Assembly (NCBI GenBank): GCA_964577205.1
Contig: CAZNYG010000010.1
Coordinates: 1-38,504, forward strand
Reading direction: 5' to 3'
Length of the DNA: 38,504 bases
Origin: CAZNYG01 sp964577205
Lineage (GTDB): Bacteria; Elusimicrobiota; Endomicrobiia; Endomicrobiales; CAIRNS01
The notes below the pieces were generated by a model that ran no database searches, was not told where the DNA came from, and saw nothing but the letters and a program-made list of their open reading frames with translations. Positions 23,793 through 32,200 of this stretch are shown in pieces. Positions within the stretch are counted from its first letter, which is position 1. Each line of letters starts with the position of its first letter. Position numbers and translations under genes: made by a program.

Positions 23793-25256
23793 TCATTTAT
23801 CGTAATGGCCGTTCCGGATCCCCTGAATGACCTCGAGCAGCGCGGGTTCCTTTTCCATTTTCTTTATCACAGACCTGCTGCCGAGTTCAAGGGTCATCGT
23901 TCTGTTCGCGTCATCCCAGGAGTAAGTTCCCAGGGAAGCGCCGTTGTGGAAAAGCTGTTTTTTCGCCGTATCTCCGGTGTCGACGTTGATTTCCATGACG
24001 AAAGAGTTGCCGTCCAGTTCTACCGAGTGGATCTCATCGTTCCCTTTCTTGTCCGTGTAATTCTTCTTAACGATCTTCAGGTCGATCATCTTCTGGTAAG
24101 TTGCCGCGGCCAGTTTGACCGGCTGTCCATCTTCACCGACAATGGCCGCGCCCAGCACCTTCTGTTCGTGGACATACAGATTGGTTTTGCCGGTCGAGTG
24201 ATCGAGAAGGGCGACCAGCGCGCCTTTGGAGTAAACATATTCCCTGGCCAGTTTGTCATCGCAGGTGGCGAAAGTCGTTTTGCCGTTCAGGTCATACCAT
24301 TCAATTTCATTGGTGCCGTGATCGAACGTGTAGCGCAGGGTTTGTCCGTCGTAAATGTAATCCTTTATTATCTCGCCCGCTTTGGTCTTTTCCGTCTGCG
24401 GTTTGCCGTTCTTATAATAGGTAACCGTTTCCGTCCTGTTGCCTTTTTCATCGGTTACCTTCAGGCTGAGGGATGTGTCGAGTACCCAGCGCCCTTCGGT
24501 ATCCTTTTTGTAGTTATAGGTGGCCAGGGTGTTGCCGTTCATATCCCTGGTGAGGGTCATATTGCCGTTTTTGTCGAAAAAGGTCATGTTACCGTTGATA
24601 TCTTTTTTGTGGGTCAGGCGGTTCTGGTTGTCGTAGTGGTAGGTTGCGATCTGGGTCCCTTCGTAATTGAGGTCATACGCGGGACTGCCGCTTTTTCCAT
24701 ACACGGTACGGGTCATGTTGAGTTCGTTGAGCACGAACTGTGTATTCTTCCCGTACGCGTCATAATTGTATGTTCTTGTCTGATTGCCTTGGTAGTCGTA
24801 TTCCTTTACGATCTGGCCGCCGTAGGCGAGGTCCTGATATCCGATGACCTGTTCTTTGTCGTTCCTGACCACCGCGCGGTTGGTTCCTTTAACGATCTCG
24901 GTGGTCCTGAGAAGGTTGCCGTCGGCGTCCCTTTCAATGGACTTGCCCGAAAGCGACGTTCTCATCGATCCGTCGGTGCCGATCTTCATTGCCAGTTTTC
25001 CGCCAGCGGTGTAATATACCCGGTTGCCGTTCTTGTCGCGCGCCGCGATCGGACGGTTGGGCAGGATGCTCATCATCTGATTGGGTTTCGCGAATTCTTT
25101 CAGATCATCGATGGGCCTGCCCACAGGCCCCATTTCATAAGCCGAGCGTTCAGGAATGAACTCGGCGAACAGCGGCCCCGCCGGCGCGATTACCGTCGAT
25201 ACCGCCAGAGCCAGAACGATTAATTTTTTGCGTGAATCACCCGTAATCCTTTTCAT
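23793..25256 (-). CDS. Secreted YD/Rhs-repeat protein
   Basis: 487 aa. Signal peptide (LIVLALAVSTVIAPAGPLFA). Much of the chain is a succession of YD/Rhs-type hairpins (YDYQGNQTRTYNYDAYGK, YHYDNQNRLTHKKDINGNM, FDKNGNMTLTRDMNGN, YNYKKD, DEKGNRTETVTYYKNGKPQ), ending in a different C-terminal region of about 130 aa. It lacks the RHS core DxGR-type end and any recognisable toxin. GAGGTGG precedes ATG, and a TATAAT-like -10 lies upstream on the minus strand. Same strand as, and 95 bases before, the other YD protein; probably one operon. Confidence 0.78.
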   Translation of the reverse strand: MKRITGDSRKKLIVLALAVSTVIAPAGPLFAEFIPERSAYEMGPVGRPIDDLKEFAKPNQMMSILPNRPIAARDKNGNRVYYTAGGKLAMKIGTDGSMRTSLSGKSIERDADGNLLRTTEIVKGTNRAVVRNDKEQVIGYQDLAYGGQIVKEYDYQGNQTRTYNYDAYGKNTQFVLNELNMTRTVYGKSGSPAYDLNYEGTQIATYHYDNQNRLTHKKDINGNMTFFDKNGNMTLTRDMNGNTLATYNYKKDTEGRWVLDTSLSLKVTDEKGNRTETVTYYKNGKPQTEKTKAGEIIKDYIYDGQTLRYTFDHGTNEIEWYDLNGKTTFATCDDKLAREYVYSKGALVALLDHSTGKTNLYVHEQKVLGAAIVGEDGQPVKLAAATYQKMIDLKIVKKNYTDKKGNDEIHSVELDGNSFVMEINVDTGDTAKKQLFHNGASLGTYSWDDANRTMTLELGSRSVIKKMEKEPALLEVIQGIRNGHYDK

Positions 25257-25300
25257 AATACCACCTCACCCGAAGCCTGAAACCTTACCGATCCAGAGTC

Positions 25301-25306
25301 ATTATA
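25301..25306 (-). promoter_or_regulatory. TATAAT -10 for the YD-repeat operon (minus strand)
   Basis: On the minus strand the sequence reads CCTGTATAATGACTC, about 45 bases before the start codon of the gene at 25256. I see no good -35 at the usual spacing. Confidence 0.4.
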
Positions 25307-25447
25307 CAGGTTAAATACGCAATAGAATGAAAATAGTTGTAAAAAAGTTGTAAAAGCACGATTCAGCGGCTGCTTCGCTAAAACCATTCGTTTTTTGTGG
25401 TGTGCCCGTTTGTGAGCGGATCTCTTAAATAAGTATACGCATAATGC

Positions 25448-25744
25448 ATGAAAATGCAAGGGTTTTTATATTTCACAAATATTTTGCGGCAGTTTCCCGC
25501 GTTCGGCCAGCTGAAAAAATGCAGCCCGGACGTCATTACGCTCGATATTTATCTTCCGGATGCCAACGGCCTGTCCATCCTCAAGGAGCTGAGAGCCGAC
25601 CCGAAAACTGACAAGATCCCGGTCATCATCATTTCCTCAAGCGATGAGATGAGGAACCCTGAGGATGCAGGAGCGCAGGATATAGTTAAAAAAACGATTG
25701 ATTTTAGAAAGCTATTTATGGTTATTCGATCTATCAGTTCATAA
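25448..25744 (+). pseudogene. Receiver-domain remnant (N-terminally truncated response regulator)
   Basis: 98 codons. From about residue 20 it reads as a receiver domain: LKKCSPDVITLDIYLPDANG with the acceptor Asp, KIPVIIISSSDE, then a degraded end where the KPF-type lysine block should be (DIVKKTIDFRKLF). The acidic N-terminal strand (DDD-type) is missing and replaced by unrelated hydrophobic residues. There is no ribosome binding site. I read it as a decayed fragment, possibly derived from a regulator of the same class as those at 11.2-17.6 kb. Confidence 0.6.
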
Positions 25745-25838
25745 TCGGAAAACGCCTTCCGGCAGTTTTCACAATAATTTCTCCCGCATTCCTTTTGAAT
25801 TCCAATACTTTGCTATAGAATATAGTAGAACTTTTGTA

Positions 25839-25867
25839 TTGACAAAAATGCTTTTTGAGGTTATGTT
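25839..25867 (+). promoter_or_regulatory. Candidate sigma70 promoter before the giant-gene locus
   Basis: TTGACA (25839-25844), 17-base spacer, TATGTT (25862-25867). The predicted start point falls very close to the AGAGG ribosome binding site (25873-25877), so either the transcript has almost no leader or another promoter in this AT-rich spacer is used. Confidence 0.4.
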
Positions 25868-25885
25868 TATATAGAGGCATTCGCT

Positions 25886-26500
25886 ATGAAAAATAATTCA
25901 TTTTCTCCATCAGACAACATGGGTTTTTTCAGCGGGACGCCATGGGGAAAGGGAGTTATTTTTTTTGTGGGGGCAACGCTGCTGATGAACACGGCCATCT
26001 CAAGCGTCTCATTGTCCCCTGAAAGACGCGAGATGCTGCAGAAGATCGTCTCCGCTCAATCGACCCTGTTACAGTTCTTCTCTTTTTCGACCCTTCCTGT
26101 TTTAGCCGTCGATAACATTCTCAAACATGCCGGTCTTGGCACGGACGCTCCGAAACGCCCCGCTGATGATCCGCTTCCCGCGAATGACCAGTGCGACCGC
26201 TGCTTCGTGCGTTCTTCCGTCGAACAGGGGTGCCGGATATTTAAGGACGTTCTCTATTCCGCCGTACCCGTGGCCGATGGCGCGGATATCGCGCGCGTAA
26301 TATTCCCGCCTGGCGGCGTTCAGCTGGACACCGGATTTCCACCGGCGATAACAAGGTTGTTTTTCTTTCTTTTGCCGAGAAGCTCCGTCAGCGAAGACGC
26401 TGCCGTCTTTTTTCCTTTGAACGCATATACCCGGCCTGATCCGATCAGGCCGGGTATTTTTGTGCCTTATATGTCGTCCATCCTCGGGGGGGGATTATGA
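25886..26500 (+). CDS. Small membrane-anchored/secreted protein of unknown function, overlapping the giant gene
   Basis: 204 aa; AGAGG precedes ATG 25886. One N-terminal hydrophobic segment (about residues 20-42, GKGVIFFVGATLLMNTAISS), then a Pro-rich region with three Cys residues close together (CDRCFVRSSVEQGC). No domain recognised. The last 20 codons run through a 14-bp terminator-like hairpin and a G8 tract, and TGA overlaps the giant gene's ATG (26497-26500). The hairpin raises the possibility that the natural protein ends, or transcription stops, before this point; the coding status of the C-terminal third is uncertain. Confidence 0.5.
   Translation: MKNNSFSPSDNMGFFSGTPWGKGVIFFVGATLLMNTAISSVSLSPERREMLQKIVSAQSTLLQFFSFSTLPVLAVDNILKHAGLGTDAPKRPADDPLPANDQCDRCFVRSSVEQGCRIFKDVLYSAVPVADGADIARVIFPPGGVQLDTGFPPAITRLFFFLLPRSSVSEDAAVFFPLNAYTRPDPIRPGIFVPYMSSILGGGL
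26427..26461 (+). terminator. Terminator-like hairpin inside the ORF just before the giant gene
   Basis: Perfect 14-bp stem (26427-26440 with 26444-26457; core ACCCGGCCTGAT / ATCAGGCCGGGT), 3-base loop, then TTTTT. It lies 36 bases upstream of the giant gene start, still within the preceding ORF, so it could act as an attenuator. Confidence 0.75.
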
Positions 26501-29111
26501 ATATCAAAGGGTTGATACGAAACCGGGCATTACGCTGGACAGCGGATCAGGCGCTTTCATTCATGGCCTGGTGCATGGAGCTGAACTTTACCCGGGGCAC
26601 CGCCATAGTAGTGCTCGCCTGCTTCCTTCTGACATCGGTCTTCCACCAGGCGATCGCTTCCGTGCTGGAAATGAAGAGAGAAAACGCGCGGGTCAACATC
26701 GCCGCGGAAGGGGATCTGCCTTCCGCGATCGGGCGTATTACCGAGGCCCGGTTCTTCGGCGGCAAAGAGATCATCGTCAATATCCAGGACCTGCACTGTC
26801 ATCCGGAAGTCCAGCGCAATATCGCGAAGCTCCTTGCCTATTTCGATCAGAACTACCATTTTAAGAACGTGTACCTGGAAGGCACTTTCGGCAGGGTGAG
26901 CACTGCCTGGCTCGAGGGTATTAAGGACAAGAAGATCCGCACCCTGCTGACAGACTCCCTGGTTGACGAGGGAAAACTGACAGGCGCGGAGTATTATTCC
27001 GTGACCGCAGGCAAGCCGGATATCATCCGCGGGCTGGAAGACAAGAACCTTTATCTGTCAAATCTCCAACGATTGAATACGATCCTTTCGGACCGCGAAG
27101 AGATCGAAGATATCCTTGGCGGCCTGGAAAAGAAGCTCAAGACCCTGAAAAACCAGTATTACGGGAAAAGGCAGCTTCGCCTGGACCGCCAGATAGCGGA
27201 TTACAGGGCCGGGAAAACCAACCCCCGCAAGCATTATGCCCTTCTCCGTCGCTACTGTGATGAACTGGATGTCGACCTTTCAGAGTATGGGAACATCCAG
27301 GCCTATATGCGGCTTATCGCCAGCGAGCAGCACCTGAATTACAAACGGATCACCGGCGAACTGCAGAGCTTCATGGGGATCCTGAAGGAACACCTTCCCT
27401 ATAAGGCTTACAGCGCCTTATTAAAACAGACTGATAACTTCTCCGATACGGACCGTCTCTACACCAGCCTGCTGCGGATATCACGGGCCTACAATCTCAA
27501 CGTCGAGGCAAATTTCCCGGAGCTCTCCCGGTTCTTTACCTATTTAGAGCTCAGCGGCAGGATCAATCCCATCCATCTGGTCAAGGAAGAAGAGACCCTG
27601 GTCCGCGTCCTTCACGGCCGCCTTGCGAAGAACGAAAGCGAACGGGAAGTGGCGTTCCTTCTGGACTTTTTCGGCCTCTTCAGGGACTATTTCACGAACA
27701 AAATCGCGGCCGAGGATTATCGCTATTACGAAGAGAATATCGAAGCTTTTAAGCTTTCCTGGGTGAAATATGTCGATACTGACAGCCTGCGGCCGCTGGA
27801 AGGATATGTAAAAACGTTCGATGCTTTCTACAAAGTGAACATTAAGCGTAACGACAGCTTCTTTTCGAATGTTTTCGAAACCGCCCCCCAGGACCAGGAG
27901 AGCGGAACATCCGATCCCGGACTGAATGACGATATTTCGAAAATCTATCAGGCGGCGAGGGAAGGGAAAGACGTCAAGATCGTAGTAACCGGCGGTTTCC
28001 ACACCCAGGGCGTCGCCCGGATGCTTCGTGACCGGCACATCTCCTACATGGTGATCACTCCGAACGTCACCCAGAATACCGGGTTTGCCGATAAGGTGTA
28101 TGTAAAACTCGCTAAAGAACAGGCTGCAATGCAGTTCCAGACCTTTGCTCCCGTGGCAATATCCAAACAACCCGATTGGGCCAAGGTCGGTGAAGCGCTT
28201 GCCATCCTGATCCCAAAGATGCGGGCAGACGGTTTGAAATGGGAAGCAATTGAAAACAAGTTCAAAGATCTTGTGGACGAAGCGATAAACAATGCGCCTG
28301 AAAAATCGGAAACCCCCGGCTCGATCAAAACGGACTTCGTTTACCAGGGCGAACAATGCAGGATCCATGTTACGTTTATATCCGCTACCAATCCTGCCGA
28401 TACGAAGACCAGTGTCTATGAATACACGGATGGCGCAATAACCCTGCTTGATGAGAAGGCCACCCAGCCGGCGGGTGGCAGAAATTTCTCAGCGGCAAAT
28501 CGTGTGGCCATGTTCACCGCGCTGGCAGGTATGGGGCTTGTCGCCGCCTGGTTCACCGGCGTCGTGGCGATCAGTCTTTTCGGCAGTCTGGCAGGTCTTC
28601 TCTTCCTGCCGATGGCGTATGGCGTGGCCAAAGCGGTTCGAGTCGCAGAGAATAGCCGGAGGGCGGACAAGGACAAACGGGTCGAGGAAATAAAACCGGT
28701 CGAGGGGATAAAAGAAGTCAAAGCGATATTCAGAAGGCTGGGAATATCTTCCGAGCAGCAAGCAGAACTGATAGTTGACGCAACTGATCGGAAGAACATA
28801 CCCCAATCTGCGCCTGCTCAGGTTGAGGCTGTGCGTGATGGAAAAAATCCCTGCTGCACTTATGAAGGACAGATGTACGTAAATTATTCAGTTTTGAATG
28901 AGTTATACAAAATTTCCCCGTCTCTTGCCATTACTGCCATCCGCCATGAGACCGTCCATATCGCTTTCCAGAAAGAATATCCCTGGCTGAAGAACCGCTG
29001 GATGGCTCCTGTCGAGGAATGCCTGGTTTCCGTGTACGATATTCCTTCCCAGATCTATTACGCGGTCGACGAGATGTTCGCCGCGATAAAAGCATACCAG
29101 CGTTCAAAAGC
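26497..29111 (+). CDS. Giant multidomain membrane protein, N-terminal part (up to assembly gap)
   Basis: 871 codons before the N-gap, no stop. Order: TM anchor (residues 35-57); a domain with QDLHCHPEVQ (97-106), a conserved Glu in YLEGTFGR and a distal GGFH (499-502) whose paired motifs suggest a TIKI/TraB/ChaN-type fold; two TM helices (about 672-715); then a segment with HETVH (817-821) and downstream Glu840/841, the pattern of a zinc metallopeptidase. Start ATG 26497 overlaps the stop of the preceding ORF; a G8 tract serves as the only Shine-Dalgarno-like sequence. Almost certainly continuous with the ORF after the gap. The frames on the two sides of the 100-N gap differ, which is expected for a placeholder gap. 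Confidence 0.85.
28945..29022 (+). other. HETVH zinc-peptidase-like motif in the giant protein
   Basis: HETVH (28945-28959, residues 817-821) preceded by a helix-like LAITAIR, and followed 18 residues later by VEECL (Glu840, Glu841), a plausible third zinc ligand. This is the gluzincin pattern, but the rest of the domain is not assignable to a named family and is cut by the gap. Confidence 0.5.
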
Positions 29112-29211
29112 NNNNNNNNNNNNNNNNNNNNNNNNNNNNNNNNNNNNNNNNNNNNNNNNNNNNNNNNNNNNNNNNNNNNNNNNNNNNNNNNNNNNNNNNN
29201 NNNNNNNNNNN
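29112..29211. other. Assembly gap (100 N)
   Basis: Exactly 100 N bases, the conventional placeholder for a gap of unknown length. It interrupts the giant gene. Confidence 0.98.
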
Positions 29212-29213
29212 GA

Positions 29214-32200
29214 CTGTCACTGATCGCAGGCATGGTCGCTCTTTCCGCCCTGTTCTCTTTCATCATGGGCATGCTGGTCCCCGGCGTCAGCGCCATGGTG
29301 CTGGTCTCCATTTATATCCCATTGACGGCGGTGAGCGAAGAATCGGATGTGTTCATCAGGCTGAAGAGGTTCTTCACTGTAGCCCCGGTACAGTCGAAAA
29401 AGGTGGACTGGGCCGCGATGGGGATCAAAGAAAGCGGATCAGCGTACACTCCTGAAAAGCCGTTCCAGGAAGGCTTCCGGACAAGCGTTGAAACCATTTT
29501 CAGGGAAGATGAACGGAAGAAGATCGACGGATCCCTTTATAATGCCGATAGTCTCGCACAGAGCTATAAAGAGAACTTTGACGAAGAATATGAGAAGGGT
29601 GGAGATTCAATCCCTGAACGGTTGAGAAACGAGCTTAAGGACGTTAAGGATGAGCAGGAGTTTGCTGACCGGCTGAACAGGATCATTAAGAAGCGCAATA
29701 TGATGGCCTGGCTGAACGGAAAGGCGGAATTAGACAAAAAAGACATGTCGCCAAACAATGAAGAAGACAGGGCGGCAATAGCAGAGAATAAAAAAGAGAT
29801 CGCGAAGTATATCCACAACTCTGTCGGCATGAAACCGTTCAGCGATGATCTGTGGAACGTAGGTTTGGAAAGCGCTTATGATGTTCTGCTGCGCGGAAAG
29901 AATCTTGGACTGCTTATGAGCGGCGCCAAGACAACCATAGCGCAAGTCACTGCCGCCTTGGCTCTTCTCCGCGATGCGGAAGCCCGAAAAGCAGGTTCAG
30001 TAGGACCAGACGAAGTCGACAGATCGGTCTTTGTCTTCACCAAAAACTACGACCTGGTCAAAGATCAGGCGCTGCAGGATGCCAGAGTCAATGCCCATTT
30101 CGCAAAAACCCCTGAAGGGGAAGCGCTGAGAGGAAAAAGGACCGGGTATTACATGAAGGGGGATGACGGCAAGAATCAGGCGTTCTATTTTGACGAAGAG
30201 GGAAGGGAACACCAGTATGAGAACGCTGCAGATATATTCAACCTCAAAGGGGAGGGCGACAAAAAAGGATGTCACATCATTTACTGCGTGACTGCCGACA
30301 TCCTGCACCGCTACTGCCTTGAAGCCGGCATGCGCGACAATTCGGAACGCTACCTGATGAACAGCAGGACGTTCAATATCTTCGACGAATCTCACGACAC
30401 CATGGTGGGGAACGTTCTGACGCCTTTCATCATGTCGGGTGGGGCAGCGGGAAATAATGAAATTCTGGAATTTCTGGCAGCTGTTCTTGGCTTTGATCCT
30501 AAAACGATAATGGACGATTTGGCAAAGTACGTGCAGCCAATGCTGGATAAGAACGCAAAGGAAGGGTATTTTACGCTTCGCCACGGGAAAGTGCTGTTGA
30601 CCGAGGCCGGACAGGGTCGGTGTCGGGAACTGGAGCTTCCCCCGGATCTTGTTGAATCAACGCTGACCGGAAAGCTGATTTTGAAAGCCAATGAAGACGC
30701 TTTGGATATGATGACAAAGATTGGGAGTGCTTCCCCGCTGGACAACGATTATTTTGAAGTAACCGGCAAGACCGTAAATCTCAATGCAGTGGGGGAATAC
30801 GCAAAATTAAAGGCAAAGGAACTGGGGATCGAGACAAGGTTTTACGAGGAGCTGCTCAAGAATGCCCTGGCGGCGCATATTGCCTACCATCAAGGGAATG
30901 ACTATACCGCTAACGACAAAGACGAAAAGATAGAGATCATCAGCTCGAGCGGAGAGCACGCTGAAGGAAGCCGGTGGACCCACATGGACGCGGCGCTTCG
31001 CGCAAAACACAAGTATCCCCTGGAGTTGCCGCAGCCGGTAGTGATGAAGATCATGCTTGCCGAATACCTGAAACTGCCCTTTGTGGAACATGTCTGCGGC
31101 ATGTCGGGCACTCCCCTTGCAGAAGAGACAAAACAGTTCTTCGGTCTTGATACCGTAATAAAAGAACTGCCTTCCGGAACAGGAGCCCGCCTCCGGTCCA
31201 AAGTGCGGATCATGATCAAGAAGAAGGAAAACAAGTTCAGGATGGCAGCAGACCATATTTCTTCCAAACAGCAGGGCGCCGAGAACAGGAATTTCCTGGT
31301 AAAGATCTACAGCTATGACGAACAGTTGGCATTCGCTCAGCGGCTCAAGGATAAGAAGCAGAAAGAGATAGAAGACGGATTGAAGTCATTGGGCATGGAA
31401 GATGAAGAGTCGGAGCGCCAAGCAGAAAGAATGGCCGAGGCATGGGCGGGGGATTACATAGGTATCGTTCACGCCAGCAACGCAGAGGCCCTGAAAAAAC
31501 ATAAAAAAAATCTATGCAACAAACCCGGTTTTATTCTCATATCGAACTCGATGATATCCACGGGCCTTGATGCCCAGGCCAGCCAGGAAGTCATTAATGC
31601 GGGCGGCATCTGCGCCCTTTCGCTGGACTATGAAGACCAGCGCGAAGAAGCCGCGCAGTTTGAAAATCGTGTGGGCAGAGGCGCGGGACAGATCGGGTAT
31701 TACGTGGCTTTCTGGTCCACTGAAGACGACACGTTCATCGAAAATGACACAATTGCCAATCCTGTAATACAGGAACTCGAAACGCAACTTGATGATATGG
31801 AAGCGCGTAACGGCGAAGACAGCGATGACAACTATATCCTCCTGTCAAGCGAATCCGATACGGATGAGAGCGGCCAGGAAAAGACGGGCAGCACGTTCTA
31901 TCTGAGCCTGGAAGACTTGTGGGCGTCGATCAGGCAACAGAAGATCGACAGTGCGCTTGAGACGCAGCGCCGCGCCGCTGAAGAGCAGCGGACGGTCAAC
32001 GAGCTGATGGCCCTGTGGGAAGACATTATCAATGCACGGACGGTCATCGAACTGCTGACAGTTATCGGCGTTCCTGTTCCAACAGATGAAGAAACGGGCG
32101 TCCTGCCGCTGAATGAAGAGCAGCAGAAGGAGCTTCAGGCTCTAAAAGACATTCTTTTCAACCATTTAAGCGGGCGCCGCACCACTTTCCTGACCGACGT

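Noticed and set aside
23805..25223. Long plus-strand ORF (472 codons) opposite the YD-repeat gene
   Set aside because: No ribosome binding site, signal or domain; it is the antisense shadow of the minus-strand gene, which has clear YD repeats.
29112..29214. Frame difference between the two halves of the giant gene taken as evidence for two genes
   Set aside because: The 100-N gap is a placeholder of unknown length, so frame across it is meaningless.
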